58,190 bases of DNA from Rossellomorea aquimaris (GCF_020171925.1 NZ_JAIVAR010000012.1:1-58190); one strand, 5' to 3'; counted from the stretch's first letter, positions 1 through 9,451 are shown. Notes: a model not told the origin generated them from the sequence alone. Translations and numbers: made by a program.

Positions 1-77
1 CGAACACGGAAGTTAAGCTCTTCAGCGCCGATGGTAGTTGGGGGCTCTCCCCCTGTGAGAGTAGGACGTCGCCAGGC
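1..77 (+). rRNA. rrf: 5S ribosomal RNA, 3' part
   Basis: The window opens inside a 5S rRNA gene. The segment matches the remembered Bacillus 5S 3' half, including CGAACACGGAAGTTAAGC near the start and GAGAGTAGGACGTCGCCAGG near the end. The first ~40 bases lie outside the window. A terminator follows directly, so this is the last gene of an rRNA operon read on the plus strand. The exact 3' end is uncertain by one or two bases. Confidence 0.95.
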
Positions 78-84
78 AAATAGA

Positions 85-115
85 AAAAGCAGCTCTTTTG
101 GGGGCTGTTTTTTTG
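85..115 (+). terminator. rRNA operon terminator
   Basis: An A-rich arm with GCAGCTC faces GGGGCTGTTTTTTT, giving a short GC hairpin followed by a T run just after the 5S gene. It is a standard intrinsic terminator for the rRNA operon. Confidence 0.75.
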
Positions 116-211
116 TTGTGTGAGGATGTGGTTGGTGGGGGAGATGATGTGGTGTTGGCATGATGGTGTCGTGAATCATGGTAGGGAATGTTTGTGGTGT
201 GGTGACTGAAG

Positions 212-553
212 GAGGGTCATATTCATCCAATCCCACTAAAAACACTCACTTTTATTCTTTTTTAGCCCATTAATTTGTCTTTTTTTAATAAAACCCTCCG
301 TTTTTAACTTGAAGCGCATTTCATCCACCAAAAAAGTACGTTTAAACCTATACCCTTTGCCGTATTATGAGCAATTTATTATCAAAATTGAAGGACTTAT
401 TATCGAAAATAGCGGATTTATTATCGAAACCGGAACCTTTATTATCAAAAATCAAAATTTATTATCAAAACCAGCCTCTGTCCCGGTTTTCGCCACCCCG
501 ATACCCGCCGCCTCGATCAGCTACCATCCCGATCCTGAGTGTTAACTGATGAA
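212..553. repeat. 343-bp tandem repeat, unit 1
   Basis: First of three tandem, near-identical non-coding units that begin with GAGGGTCATA(T/C)TCATCC. It contains a run of TTATTATCRAAA motifs at 376, 397, 418, 439 and 459, about 21 bp apart, followed by a C-rich tail. Reading frames through it are artefacts of the 21-bp period (a seven-codon repeat). They have no convincing ribosome binding site, and frames on the other reading phases are equally open. It lies between the rRNA terminator and csfB. Confidence 0.9.
376..470 (-). repeat. 21-bp phased GATAATAA array in unit 1
   Basis: Five copies of TTATTATC(A/G)AAA start at 376, 397, 418, 439 and 459. Read on the minus strand, the unit is TTTCGATAATAARTC plus a variable filler. 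The same unit recurs on the plus strand at 36809-36969. No coding or RNA role is visible. Confidence 0.85.
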
Positions 554-896
554 GAGGGTCATACTCATCCAATCCCACTAAAAACACTCACTTTTATTCT
601 TTTTTAGCCCATTAACTTGTCTTTTTTAAATAAAAACCCTCTGTTTATTACTTGAAGCGCCTTACATCCACCAAAAAAGTACGTTTAAACCTATACCCTT
701 TGCCGTATTATGAGCAATTTATTATCAAAATTGAAAGACTTATTATCGAAAATAGCGGATTTATTATCGAAACCGGAACCTTTATTATCAAAAATCAAAA
801 TTTATTATCAAAACCAGCCTCTGTTTCAGTTTTCGCTACCCCGATACCCGCCGCCTCGATCAGCTACCATCCCAATCCTGAGTGTTAACTGATGAA
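554..896. repeat. 343-bp tandem repeat, unit 2
   Basis: Second unit, offset 342-343 bp from unit 1 and differing from it by scattered substitutions only. All five phased motifs are retained at 719, 740, 761, 782 and 802. The high identity implies recent duplication or gene conversion. Confidence 0.9.
719..813 (-). repeat. 21-bp phased GATAATAA array in unit 2
   Basis: Second copy of the five-unit array found at 376-470, with the same spacing (21, 21, 21, 20). Only a few filler bases differ between the two copies. Confidence 0.85.
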
Positions 897-1140
897 GAGG
901 GTCATACTCATCCAATCCCACTAAAAACACTCACTTTTATCCTTTTTTAGCCCATTAATTTGTCTTTTTTTATAAAACCCACCGTTTTTAACTTGAAGCG
1001 CCTTACATCCACCATTAAAGCATGTCGTAACCCATACCCCCATTTGTATTATGACCTATATAATCAAAACCCGCCTCTATCTCGGTTTTCGCCACCCCGA
1101 TACCCGCCACCCCCCCAATCAACCACCATCCCACTCCCCC
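897..1140. repeat. 343-bp tandem repeat, unit 3 (shortened, diverged)
   Basis: The third unit starts with the same GAGGGTCATACTCATCC sequence but soon diverges. The phased array has collapsed to about one motif (ATAATCAAAACC near 1060), although the C-rich tail (TTTTCGCCACCCCGATACCC) is kept. From about 1140 to 1300 the sequence is C-rich, then A/T-rich, with no gene visible. Confidence 0.8.
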
Positions 1141-1306
1141 GACCAATCATCCAGCGATGTACTCCAACTCCCTGTCCCACGACCATTCTAAGTTCCCCCA
1201 CTCAATTTCTCAAACTTTTTACAGCTAGACATACACGGACTGGGCGGATACTACATAAGATAGGAGTACACGTGAACATTCTGTTAGTTTAAAAGTTTAT
1301 AATACT

Positions 1307-1336
1307 GTATACAATTGGAGCGCTTGGGGCACAATA
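1307..1336 (+). promoter_or_regulatory. Sigma-F/G-type promoter of csfB
   Basis: GTATA at 1307-1311 and GGGCACAATA at 1327-1336 are 15 bp apart. They match the forespore pattern GHATR and GGNNANAHTR with no mismatch. csfB is known in B. subtilis as a forespore sigma-F-dependent gene, so the match is meaningful. The assignment is by eye. Confidence 0.6.
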
Positions 1337-1360
1337 GATTGTATGGAGGTGGAGATCCTT

Positions 1361-1561
1361 ATGATGAATGCAGAGCGTAAGGCGGTTGAAGAGCAGTGTA
1401 TTGTGTGTCAAAGTGAGAAGTCGGTTGGAATCCATCTGTACACGTCGTTTATTTGTACGGATTGTGAAAGGGAAATGGTACAGACGGATACGAATGACCC
1501 GGTATACAAATTATTCGTTCAACGACTGAAAAAAGTGAATACCCCACAAATTTATTCATAA
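1361..1561 (+). CDS. csfB: Anti-sigma factor CsfB/Gin
   Basis: This 66-residue protein has two CxxC pairs (CIVC and CTDC, about 20 residues apart) that form the zinc-binding core of Gin/CsfB, followed by a conserved C-terminal tail ending in NTPQIYS. In the family, Gin binds and inhibits sigma-G, and also sigma-E, to prevent premature or wrong-compartment activity. Start: ATG at 1361 sits 7 bases after GGAG in GGAGGTGGAG; an earlier in-frame ATG at 1343 overlaps that site and is unlikely. A forespore-type promoter precedes it and a hairpin terminator follows. It is the first gene after the rRNA operon, as in B. subtilis. Confidence 0.88.
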   Translation: MMNAERKAVEEQCIVCQSEKSVGIHLYTSFICTDCEREMVQTDTNDPVYKLFVQRLKKVNTPQIYS

Positions 1562-1594
1562 CCAGGTGATAGAAAGCTTGGTTATGATTTTTTT
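1558..1594 (+). terminator. Terminator after csfB
   Basis: ATAACCAGG (1558-1566) pairs with CTTGGTTAT (577-585 of the same kilobase), and seven or more T follow. The stem overlaps the csfB stop codon. Confidence 0.75.
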
Positions 1595-1668
1595 AGTTTA
1601 AGTGAGATAAGCCCCATGAAAGTGTGGTACGATGTAGATTGATATTTGTGTGGGGAGAGAGGGTAACC

Positions 1669-3096
1669 ATGAAGTATGATCAATCCAGGATGCCTCTTAT
1701 CGAAGCGATGGAGGCGCACCTTGGCAAGGATCCGATTTCGTTTCATGTTCCAGGTCATAAGAATGGCTTGCTCATGAATGCGGGGGACAAGCAGTCTTTT
1801 TATCAACGGGATTTGACCGAGCTCAGTGGATTGGATGATCTTCATGATCCCCATGAAGCGATTAGTGAAGCGGAAATGCTGCTAAGTGATTTGTATGGAA
1901 GTAGGAAGAGCTTTTTACTCGTGAATGGGAGTACGGTAGGGAATATAGCTAGCATACTGGCGACTTGTTCTCCGGGGGACACGGTACTTGTGCAACGGAA
2001 TTGTCATAAGTCGGTATTGAACGGTATCAGGCTTGCACGGGCTGTTCCGGTTCTGGTTGAAACGGATTGGGACGAGGAAGGAAAGATGCCGGTAGGTGTG
2101 AGCTTGACTTCATTAAAGGCGACATTGAAGGCATTCCCGGATGCAAAGGCCTGTGTATTGACTTACCCTACCTATTACGGAATGACCTATGATGTAGAAG
2201 CGCTGATCGCTGAATTACATCAGCATGGCGTCGTCTCCATCATAGATGAAGCCCACGGTCCCCATTTCCAGTTGGGAAGACCTTTTCCTGATTCTGCGCT
2301 GAAGTCGGGTGGTGATATTGTCATCCACTCCGCCCATAAGATGCTCCCTGCCATGACGATGGGATCCTATTTGCACATCGGAACGGATCGTGTGAATGAG
2401 GGGAAGGTGCGTGAGTATCTATCGATTTTGCAATCAAGCAGTCCTTCATATCCAATCATGGCATCGCTTGATTATGCCCGGTCGTATCTGGGGAGGATGA
2501 CACAATCCGACTTGAAACGGAATCTTGAGGAAATCGATGGGTTTGTGCAGGCCATACAGGACATGAAAAATGGTCTCGGAGTCAGACGGACCCCTGACCC
2601 TTTAAAGCTTCTTTTTTATTTCGATGGAAAGTCAGGTTATGAACTTCAGCAGTTACTGGAGGCCCAAGGAGTATTCTGTGAGCTTGCAGATCCGTTCTAT
2701 GTTCTTCTTATTCTACCGTTAGTGAAAGGTGACCGTCTTTTTCCTTATAAGGAAGCCGTGGACAGGATCCGGACAGCGCTGAAGGAAGAAGAAGCATCGG
2801 TGGCAGATGGGGCTGCAGTTACAATAGAAAGAAATAAGCAACAGCATTACACGACACTTGCAATCAGTCTCGATGAAATGGACGCCAAGGAAGTCGAGTG
2901 GGTGTCGCTGTCTCAGGCCGAGGGAGAGATATCGGCGCGTATGATCATTCCGTATCCGCCAGGGATCCCATTATTGATTCCGGGCGAGAGGATCTCGGGG
3001 GATACGTTGGTGAGACTGAGGCAATATGTAAAGAATAAAGCCAGCATTCAAGGAGAACATCGCCTTGAGGAGGGCTATATATGTGTGTTTCGATAG
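1669..3096 (+). CDS. yaaO: Orn/Lys/Arg decarboxylase family protein YaaO
   Basis: A PLP-dependent fold type I decarboxylase of 475 residues, close to the remembered length of B. subtilis YaaO. The N-terminal part has the family signature [21 protein letters not shown], around residue 220, carries the lysine expected to bind [12 protein letters not shown] supplies the aspartate and histidine that contact the cofactor. The C-terminal domain ends in [14 protein letters not shown], typical of the arginine/lysine/ornithine decarboxylase C domain. The substrate cannot be told from sequence. Start: ATG at 1669 follows GGGGAGAGAGGG; the upstream in-frame extension has no ribosome binding site. It lies 17 bp before tmk and is probably cotranscribed with it. 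The xpaC and yaaN genes found upstream in B. subtilis are missing. Confidence 0.9.
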   Translation: MKYDQSRMPLIEAMEAHLGKDPISFHVPGHKNGLLMNAGDKQSFYQRDLTELSGLDDLHDPHEAISEAEMLLSDLYGSRKSFLLVNGSTVGNIASILATCSPGDTVLVQRNCHKSVLNGIRLARAVPVLVETDWDEEGKMPVGVSLTSLKATLKAFPDAKACVLTYPTYYGMTYDVEALIAELHQHGVVSIIDEAHGPHFQLGRPFPDSALKSGGDIVIHSAHKMLPAMTMGSYLHIGTDRVNEGKVREYLSILQSSSPSYPIMASLDYARSYLGRMTQSDLKRNLEEIDGFVQAIQDMKNGLGVRRTPDPLKLLFYFDGKSGYELQQLLEAQGVFCELADPFYVLLILPLVKGDRLFPYKEAVDRIRTALKEEEASVADGAAVTIERNKQQHYTTLAISLDEMDAKEVEWVSLSQAEGEISARMIIPYPPGIPLLIPGERISGDTLVRLRQYVKNKASIQGEHRLEEGYICVFR

Positions 3097-3113
3097 ATGG
3101 AGGGTTTAAAGAA

Positions 3114-3746
3114 ATGAAAGAGGGACGTTTTATTACAGTTGAAGGACCGGATGGAGCCGGAAAATCGACGATTCTGAAAGAATTATATGAAAAGCTAGTC
3201 GAAGACGGCCATACCGTCATTAAAACGAGGGAGCCAGGAGGCGTATCCATTGCAGAACAAATCAGGGAAGTGATCCTGAATAAGCATAATACAGCGATGG
3301 ACATCCGCACGGAGGCATTATTGTATGCCGCGGCTCGTCGTCAGCATTTGGTGGAGGTTGTTGTGCCTGCACTCGAGAAAGGTGCCATTGTCATTTGTGA
3401 CCGTTTCATCGACAGTTCTCTTGCCTATCAAGGGAATGGAAGAGGGATCGGCATGGACGAAGTCATGAATATCAATCAGTTTGCAATTGAGGATCGAATG
3501 CCGGACCTGACTCTCTACTTCGATATATCGCCGGAAGAGGGATTGAAGAGGATTGCGCAACATGACGGCAGGGAAGTGAACCGACTGGATCTAGAATCGC
3601 TGGATTTCCACCAAAAGGTTTATGAGGGTTATCAATCTCTTATTAAGCAATATCCTGAACGGATCAAGGTCGTGGATGCAAGGGAAAGCAAGGAAGAGGT
3701 ATTCGCTTCAGCGTACGAAATCGTAATGGGATTTTTACAAAATTGA
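3114..3746 (+). CDS. tmk: Thymidylate kinase
   Basis: Phosphorylates dTMP to dTDP with ATP for DNA synthesis. The 210 residues begin with the P-loop GPDGAGKST (about residues 10-18). [12 protein letters not shown] is the DR(Y/F) substrate-binding signature. The length fits the family (~210). Start: ATG at 3114, with GGAGGG nine bases upstream; an in-frame ATG at 3081 would overlap yaaO and lacks a site. A terminator follows at 3752, so yaaO-tmk looks like one unit. Confidence 0.97.
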   Translation: MKEGRFITVEGPDGAGKSTILKELYEKLVEDGHTVIKTREPGGVSIAEQIREVILNKHNTAMDIRTEALLYAAARRQHLVEVVVPALEKGAIVICDRFIDSSLAYQGNGRGIGMDEVMNINQFAIEDRMPDLTLYFDISPEEGLKRIAQHDGREVNRLDLESLDFHQKVYEGYQSLIKQYPERIKVVDARESKEEVFASAYEIVMGFLQN

Positions 3747-3751
3747 TGATG

Positions 3752-3789
3752 AAAGGCAGCTCTCTTCGTACGATGTGGCTGCCTTTTTT
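3752..3789 (+). terminator. Terminator after tmk
   Basis: AAAGGCAGC (3752-3760) pairs with GCTGCCTTT (3778-3786), followed by a T run. The next 290 bp up to darA hold no gene; a TATAAT at 4037-4042 may be the darA -10 box, but no good -35 was found. Confidence 0.85.
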
Positions 3790-4044
3790 GATCGTAAATT
3801 GTGACCGGAAAACATAGCTGGAAAAGCGAATGATAACCTTAATTTAAAATAGAGCGAAAGCAGATAAATGGCCGGAATGATCGACTGAAATGTCATTCTC
3901 GGAAATGACCGTAATAGTTGAAGTGCGTAACGATATTTCGACAAATCTCGTCACGACCTCACAAACCTGACCCAAAATACAGAAGCGCTTCACAAAAGAC
4001 CTTGTATGTGGGATGTCAGCCTGCCCCATTTATTGATATAATAG

Positions 4045-4410
<366 letters not shown>

Positions 4411-4433
4411 GTTAAAGTGAGGAGTCTTACGTG

Positions 4434-4874
4434 ATGAAGATCAATCATGATCATCGTGTGTCCGTTGATCCGCTTCAGAAGGATACGAAGTCCGCTTCGA
4501 ATCAGCAAGTGAAGTTCGGCCAGCTTGTCAGGAAGCATGATCAGAAACTTCAGATGGATCAGTTGAATAAGCTTTTGGCTACGATTGAGGATGCAGGGAG
4601 CCGCCTGGCAAAGTCGAGGACCTTTAAAGACCTGGCGAAATATAAGACACTAGTGAAGAAATTTGTGAAAGAAGCCGTTCATTTCGGTATGGACCTGAAG
4701 CAATCTCATACGTGGAATCAATTCGGCGAGGGAAGGAAGCTTAATATCGTTGAGACCATCGATGGGGAACTTGTTGAATTGACCGATATGGTTATGGACA
4801 AGGAGAAGAAATCGATCGACGTATTAGGAAAGATCGGTGAAATCAAGGGTTTGCTGATCAACCTCTATATGTAA
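4434..4874 (+). CDS. yaaR: DUF327 family protein YaaR
   Basis: 146 residues, mostly helical and charged, conserved in Bacillaceae between darA and holB. No catalytic motif is visible and the function is not known to me. A GTG at 4431 and the ATG at 4434 are both possible starts behind GAGGAG; the ATG has the better spacing. It ends 13 bp before the start chosen for holB, so the two are probably cotranscribed. Confidence 0.85.
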   Translation: MKINHDHRVSVDPLQKDTKSASNQQVKFGQLVRKHDQKLQMDQLNKLLATIEDAGSRLAKSRTFKDLAKYKTLVKKFVKEAVHFGMDLKQSHTWNQFGEGRKLNIVETIDGELVELTDMVMDKEKKSIDVLGKIGEIKGLLINLYM

Positions 4875-4887
4875 GTGAGTGATAGAC

Positions 4888-5871
4888 ATGAATGTTGAAG
4901 AGATACAATCATCACAGCCTGTCGTGCTGCAGATGCTTCAAAATAGCATAGTGAAAAACCGTGTGGCGCATGCCTATTTATTTGAAGGGGAGAAAGGGAC
5001 CCGGAAGAAAGAAGTGAGCATCTTCTTTGCGAAGGCATTGTTATGTGAGAAACGCCGGGATGGGAAAGCATGTGAAGAATGCAACAACTGCCGGCGTGTC
5101 AACAATGGGAATCATCCGGATCTTCATTTGATCGAACCGGACGGCCTCTCGATCAAGAAAGAGCAAATCAAGAAGCTTCAAGAGGAATTCTCGAAGACCG
5201 GGGTCGAATCAAAGAAGAAGATTTATATTATTGTGCACAGTGATAAAATGACGGCCAATGCAGCGAACAGTCTTCTGAAATTCCTTGAAGAACCGCTGGC
5301 TGATTCGACGGCGATCCTTCTTACGGAAAATATTCACCGAATGCTGCCTACCATTCTTTCAAGGTGCCAGACGATTTCATTTAAACCGCTTCCAAAGGAA
5401 CAACTGGCGCAACAGCTGATCGATGAAGGGATTCAGCCCCACATGGCGTCACTTGCTTCCAATCTGACAAATCGCTACGAAGAAGCTGTAGAAATATGTC
5501 AAAATGAGTGGTTTGCACAAGCAAGAATAATAGTGTTAAAATTATATGAAGTCCTCCAAAAAAGTCCCTTCCAAGCAATGGTGAAAATTCAAGAGGATTT
5601 TGTACAGCACTTCAAAGAAAAAGATCAAGTTGATCGAGCATTAGATCTTTTACTTCTAATATATAAAGACTTACTTCATATCCAGTTAGGAAAAGAAGAA
5701 CAGCTCGTCTACCCGGACCAAAAGGAAAAATGGAAATCAAACGCACTTCAAGTATCGACAAACCGTCTTTCTACTAATATGACGGCGATCCTTGAAGCAA
5801 AACGCAAGTTAAACGCCAATATGAATTCGCAGCTGCTGGTAGAACAGCTTATGCTAAAACTGCAGGGGTGA
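4888..5871 (+). CDS. holB: DNA polymerase III subunit delta'
   Basis: Clamp-loader subunit of 327 residues. The N-terminal AAA+ module has a degenerate P-loop (GEKGTRKKE), as expected for delta', which does not hydrolyse ATP. A four-cysteine zinc module follows (C..C..C..C in CEKRRDGKACEECNNC). ANSLLKFLEEP and SRCQTISF are conserved sensor-region motifs. Start: ATG at 4888 lies eight bases after AAGTGAG; a GTG at 4879 is the alternative. ricT starts 7 bp downstream. Confidence 0.95.
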   Translation: MNVEEIQSSQPVVLQMLQNSIVKNRVAHAYLFEGEKGTRKKEVSIFFAKALLCEKRRDGKACEECNNCRRVNNGNHPDLHLIEPDGLSIKKEQIKKLQEEFSKTGVESKKKIYIIVHSDKMTANAANSLLKFLEEPLADSTAILLTENIHRMLPTILSRCQTISFKPLPKEQLAQQLIDEGIQPHMASLASNLTNRYEEAVEICQNEWFAQARIIVLKLYEVLQKSPFQAMVKIQEDFVQHFKEKDQVDRALDLLLLIYKDLLHIQLGKEEQLVYPDQKEKWKSNALQVSTNRLSTNMTAILEAKRKLNANMNSQLLVEQLMLKLQG

Positions 5872-5878
5872 TGGTCCT

Positions 5879-6706
5879 TTGTACGATGTTGTAGGAGTAC
5901 GCTTTAAGAAAGCGGGAAAAATCTATTACTTCGATCCCGGAGAACTGGATGTCCATAAGAATAGTTATGTGATCGTCGAGACCGTACGCGGGGTCGAGTT
6001 CGGCAAAGTAGTCGTAGAAAGAAAGCAAGTCGATGAAAATGATGTAGTCCTTCCTCTGAAAAAGGTGATCCGGATCGCGGATCAAAAGGATCGCTTGACG
6101 GTAGAAGAAAATAAATCTTCTGCCGAGGAAGCCTACAATGTATGTTGTGATAAAATCAATCAGCATCAATTAGATATGAAATTAGTCGATGTCGAATATA
6201 CGTTCGACCGCAATAAAGTCATATTCTATTTTACCGCTGATGGGCGCGTTGATTTCCGGGAGCTGGTGAAAGACCTGGCTTCTATCTTCCGTACGCGCAT
6301 TGAACTTCGTCAGATTGGCGTTCGAGACGAAGCGAAGATGCTCGGTGGTATCGGTCCTTGTGGCCGTATGCTTTGTTGTTCGACCTTCTTGGGGGATTTT
6401 GAACCGGTATCGATCAAGATGGCCAAGGATCAAAATCTATCCCTTAACCCAACGAAAATATCAGGTTTATGCGGACGGTTGATGTGTTGTCTGAAGTATG
6501 AAAATGACGAATACGAAGCTGCCAAAGAGGAGTTGCCTGATATCGGTGAAGTCATCAAGACACCTCACGGAAAAGGTAAAGTCGTAGGTCTTAATATTCT
6601 TGAGCGGGTTCTTCAGGTTGAAATTAAAGCAGAAGACCGTGTATTGGAATTCACTTTAGATGAAATAATGAACGAAGGTGCCGTATCATTCCAAGCCACA
6701 GAGTAA
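5879..6706 (+). CDS. ricT: RicT/YaaT, PSP1-domain protein of the RicAFT complex
   Basis: 275 residues with the PSP1 C-terminal domain and two cysteine clusters, [12 protein letters not shown] and [10 protein letters not shown]. In B. subtilis the RicA-RicF-RicT complex holds iron-sulfur clusters and affects sporulation, competence and RNase Y-dependent mRNA processing. The start is TTG at 5879: the homologous protein begins [19 protein letters not shown], exactly as here, and GGGGTGAT lies just upstream. It is packed tightly between holB and yabA. Confidence 0.93.
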   Translation: MYDVVGVRFKKAGKIYYFDPGELDVHKNSYVIVETVRGVEFGKVVVERKQVDENDVVLPLKKVIRIADQKDRLTVEENKSSAEEAYNVCCDKINQHQLDMKLVDVEYTFDRNKVIFYFTADGRVDFRELVKDLASIFRTRIELRQIGVRDEAKMLGGIGPCGRMLCCSTFLGDFEPVSIKMAKDQNLSLNPTKISGLCGRLMCCLKYENDEYEAAKEELPDIGEVIKTPHGKGKVVGLNILERVLQVEIKAEDRVLEFTLDEIMNEGAVSFQATE

Positions 6707-6720
6707 CGGGGTGTAGTGTC

Positions 6721-7095
6721 GTGGATAAAAAAGAGTTCTTTGATTCAGTCAGCAATATGGAACAACAGATTGGTGATTTATATAATCAGTTGGGCGAGCT
6801 CAAGCAATGCCTTGCTGAAATGCTTGAGGAAAATAATGCCCTCAAGCTTGAAAACGAACATTTGCGTCGAAGACTGGAACAGACGAAGAACTCGCCAATG
6901 AAGGAACAAACAACAAGCGATGCGGGTACGACGAGTGAGTCGGACTTAGAAGATAAGCAAATGGATATTGGGGAAGGGTATGATAACCTTGCCCGCCTCT
7001 ATCAGGAAGGCTTCCATATCTGCAACATCCATTTTGGAAGTCCCCGTAAAGATGAAGATTGCTTGTTCTGCCTTTCTTTCTTAAACAAGAAATAA
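6721..7095 (+). CDS. yabA: Replication initiation control protein YabA
   Basis: 124 residues. The N-terminal ~60 residues form a leucine-rich coiled coil (tetramerisation). The C-terminal end has the zinc motif HICNIHFG...DCLFC. YabA binds DnaA and DnaN and limits re-initiation at oriC. The start is GTG at 6721, behind GGGGTG, 15 bp after ricT. Confidence 0.95.
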   Translation: MDKKEFFDSVSNMEQQIGDLYNQLGELKQCLAEMLEENNALKLENEHLRRRLEQTKNSPMKEQTTSDAGTTSESDLEDKQMDIGEGYDNLARLYQEGFHICNIHFGSPRKDEDCLFCLSFLNKK

Positions 7096-7130
7096 AGTAG
7101 GACAATCATGTTCAGAATAGAATAGAGAAG

Positions 7131-7168
7131 AAAAAGGGCTGATCCATTCGACAGGATTGGTCCTTTTT
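7131..7168 (+). terminator. Terminator after yabA
   Basis: AAAAAGGGCTGATCC pairs with GGATTGGTCCTTTTT (15-bp stem with G-U pairs), ending in T. It separates the holB-yabA group from yabB. Confidence 0.8.
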
Positions 7169-7203
7169 GTTGAAGGAAACCGATAGACAGACGGAGGAAA
7201 CAC

Positions 7204-7995
7204 ATGGTTGTATTAAAAGATGACGAACGACTAGACTATCTGCTGGCTGAAAACATGAGGATCATTCAAAGCCCGTCGGTATTCTCTTTTTCACTGGATG
7301 CCGTCTTACTTGCACGTTTCAGCTATTTGCCGCTTAAAAGAGGGAAAGTGGTTGATTTATGCTCCGGGAATGGGATCATCCCGCTGCTATTGAGTGCAAG
7401 GACAAATGTGGAAATCACCGGCGTAGAGATTCAGGAGCGTCTTTTGGATATGGCGGAACGAAGCGTGGAGTATAACGGTGTAGAGGACCAGGTAACAATG
7501 AAGCTTGGCGATGTGAAAGAAATCAACAATCTGCTTCATCATTCCCACTATGATGTGGTGACCTGTAACCCGCCTTATTTCGAGAACGTCCCTACTTCGA
7601 TGCAAAACTTGAATGAACATTATACGATCGCCCGTCACGAAGTCCTCTGTTCCTTGGAAGATACGATCAAGGCGGCGAGCTACCTCCTGAAACAAGGTGG
7701 AAAAGCGGCTTTCGTACACAGACCCGGAAGGCTGATGGATATCCTGTCCCTGATGAGGAAGCACCGCCTCGAACCAAAGCGGATGAGGCTCGTCTATCCA
7801 AGGCCGGGTAAAGAGGCGAATACGCTTTTGATCGAAGGAATCAAAGACGGAAGACCCGACTTGAAGGTTCTCCCGCCATTATACGTATACGACGAAAATA
7901 ACGAATACTCTGAGGAAGTTCATGACATGCTTTATGGAAAAGAAACAGGAGGTGAAGCCCTTCATGAATCAGCAGAAAAGCTTTCAGGAAAGTAA
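7204..7995 (+). CDS. yabB: tRNA (adenine37-N6)-methyltransferase-like protein YabB
   Basis: 263-residue class I SAM methyltransferase. [15 protein letters not shown] is the glycine-rich SAM loop and NPPYF (about residue 121) is the N6-adenine catalytic motif, placing it in the TrmN6/YfiC group that methylates A37 of tRNA. RNA specificity is inferred from family. It overlaps rsmI by 32 bp. The yazA GIY-YIG gene that lies between these two in B. subtilis is absent. Confidence 0.9.
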   Translation: MVVLKDDERLDYLLAENMRIIQSPSVFSFSLDAVLLARFSYLPLKRGKVVDLCSGNGIIPLLLSARTNVEITGVEIQERLLDMAERSVEYNGVEDQVTMKLGDVKEINNLLHHSHYDVVTCNPPYFENVPTSMQNLNEHYTIARHEVLCSLEDTIKAASYLLKQGGKAAFVHRPGRLMDILSLMRKHRLEPKRMRLVYPRPGKEANTLLIEGIKDGRPDLKVLPPLYVYDENNEYSEEVHDMLYGKETGGEALHESAEKLSGK

Positions 7996-8842
7996 GAAAG
8001 GCAGTCTATACCTTGTTCCCACACCGATCGGGAATCTTGAAGATATGACATTCAGGGCTATCCGGATCATGAAAGAAGCGGATGTCATTGCAGCAGAGGA
8101 TACAAGGAACACAAAGAAGCTCTGCAATTATTTCGAAATTGATACACACATCATCAGTTATCATGAACACAATAAAGAAACAAGTGGCCAAAAATTAATA
8201 GAACGAATGGAACAAGGAGAAACCGTTGCGCTCGTCAGTGATGCCGGGATGCCATCCATTTCCGATCCTGGATATGAACTGGTCAAAGCTGCAATCGAAC
8301 ATGGTCTGACAGTCATCCCTCTTCCGGGTGCGAACGCAGCCTTGACCGCCTTGATTGCTTCAGGTTTGGCCCCTCAGCCCTTCTATTTCTATGGATTCCT
8401 GCAAAGAGGTAAGAAAGAGAAACGAGCGGAGTTGGAGAAGCTTCGTACGCTGGAGGATACGTTCATCCTATATGAATCTCCCCATCGACTGAAGGAGACC
8501 CTTAAAGAAATGTTGAACACACTCGGCAACCGGCAGATTGTCATTTGCCGTGAGCTGACCAAGAAGTTTGAAGAATTCGTTCGAGGAACCCTGGAAGAAG
8601 TCATTGAATGGGCTGAATCAGGTGAAGTGAGAGGGGAATTCTGCTTATTGATTGAAGGGAATCAAGACCCCATTGAAGCTGAACAGGAAAAGTGGTGGGA
8701 GTCTCACACCCTACAGGAGCATGTTCAGTATTATATAGAAGAAAAAAGCATGACATCCAAAATGGCAATCAAAGAAGTGGCGAAGGAAAGAGACCTGCCC
8801 AAACGAGACGTGTATCAGGCATTTCATGTAGAGGGAGAATAG
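7964..8842 (+). CDS. rsmI: 16S rRNA (cytidine1402-2'-O)-methyltransferase RsmI
   Basis: 292-residue tetrapyrrole-methylase-fold enzyme that methylates the ribose of C1402 in 16S rRNA. Motifs: [18 protein letters not shown] at the N terminus, [12 protein letters not shown], and [13 protein letters not shown] in the SAM site. Start: ATG at 7964 has GGAGGTG nine bases upstream, inside the end of yabB. An earlier in-frame ATG at 7922 lacks a site and extends beyond the family N terminus. It converges on abrB with a shared terminator. Confidence 0.95.
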   Translation: MNQQKSFQESKKGSLYLVPTPIGNLEDMTFRAIRIMKEADVIAAEDTRNTKKLCNYFEIDTHIISYHEHNKETSGQKLIERMEQGETVALVSDAGMPSISDPGYELVKAAIEHGLTVIPLPGANAALTALIASGLAPQPFYFYGFLQRGKKEKRAELEKLRTLEDTFILYESPHRLKETLKEMLNTLGNRQIVICRELTKKFEEFVRGTLEEVIEWAESGEVRGEFCLLIEGNQDPIEAEQEKWWESHTLQEHVQYYIEEKSMTSKMAIKEVAKERDLPKRDVYQAFHVEGE

Positions 8843-8882
8843 AAAAAGGGCTGAGTGTCAATCGACACCACAGCCCTTTTAT
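8843..8882. terminator. Bidirectional terminator between rsmI and abrB
   Basis: AAAAGGGCTG (8844-8853) pairs with CAGCCCTTTT (8871-8880), with an inner GTGTC/GACAC stem. A and T runs on both sides let it work for rsmI on the plus strand and abrB on the minus strand. Confidence 0.9.
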
Positions 8883-8898
8883 TTATGGTCAATAAAGA

Positions 8899-9180
8899 TT
8901 ACTTTGCTTGGAAAGAATCTTGGATTTCTTTAATAAGTTGTTCTGCACCTTCACGGCTCAAGATCAGTTTGCCATCAGCAAGCTTGATGTTATCATCAGA
9001 TACTTCACCAGTGATTTGGCAAGTCATGCTTGGCTTGTATTTCTTTAAGATGATTCTTTCATCATCCACATAAATTTCCAATGCATCCTTCTCAGCGATA
9101 CCAAGTGTACGGCGAAGTTCGATTGGAATAACGACACGGCCTAATTCGTCAACTTTTCTTACAATACCTGTAGATTTCAT
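8899..9180 (-). CDS. abrB: Transition state regulator AbrB
   Basis: 93 residues. The N-terminal 50 form the swapped-hairpin AbrB/SpoVT DNA-binding domain (MKSTGIVRKVDELGRVVIP...RRTLGI), followed by the AbrB-type C-terminal multimerisation domain. It represses many post-exponential genes during growth and is itself repressed by phosphorylated Spo0A. The only protein gene on the minus strand here. The start follows GGAGGAGAAATGAT. The sigma-A promoter and 0A boxes upstream fit this regulation. Confidence 0.97.
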   Translation of the reverse strand: MKSTGIVRKVDELGRVVIPIELRRTLGIAEKDALEIYVDDERIILKKYKPSMTCQITGEVSDDNIKLADGKLILSREGAEQLIKEIQDSFQAK

Positions 9181-9242
9181 ATCATTTCTCCTCCAAAGAA
9201 TAATTTATTTTATCTCTCTAATAGTTTATTGGTTCGTCAATA

Positions 9243-9249
9243 TTCGACA
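9243..9249 (-). promoter_or_regulatory. Spo0A box in abrB leader
   Basis: TTCGACA is the exact complement of the 0A box TGTCGAA. It lies 13-19 bases downstream of the predicted abrB transcription start, the place where Spo0A represses abrB in B. subtilis. Confidence 0.65.
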
Positions 9250-9261
9250 TTTTTCTGTATC

Positions 9262-9297
9262 TGGTAATATCATACCAACGATTTCAGTTAACGTCAA
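9262..9297 (-). promoter_or_regulatory. Sigma-A promoter of abrB
   Basis: Read on the minus strand: TTGACG (9297-9292), a 17-bp spacer, and TATGAT (9274-9269). The transcription start is expected near 9262. Confidence 0.75.
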
Positions 9298-9416
9298 TAA
9301 TTAAATTTGTAAATTCTTAAAAATAACTTCCAATAAAAAAGTTGATATGACAAGCTTTACAGTCTATTGTAAATAATTGTATTACCAATTTAATATTATT
9401 GTAACTAAGTGAATTT

Positions 9417-9451
9417 TGTCGAAAATTCTGTACAAGCGCAATCATTCGACA
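9417..9451. promoter_or_regulatory. Pair of inverted Spo0A boxes upstream of abrB/metS
   Basis: TGTCGAA at 9417-9423 and TTCGACA at 9445-9451 are perfect 0A boxes in opposite orientations, 21 bp apart. They lie upstream of the abrB promoter on one side and about 200 bp before metS on the other. From 9452 to 9653 I see no T-box, S-box or other known leader. Confidence 0.5.

Noticed and set aside
309..888. Small open frames of 60-78 codons, duplicated, with repeating IIxxxxF/LLSK units
   Set aside because: They come from the 21-bp DNA period within tandem non-coding repeats, occur in two frames at once, lack ribosome binding sites and are lost in the third copy.
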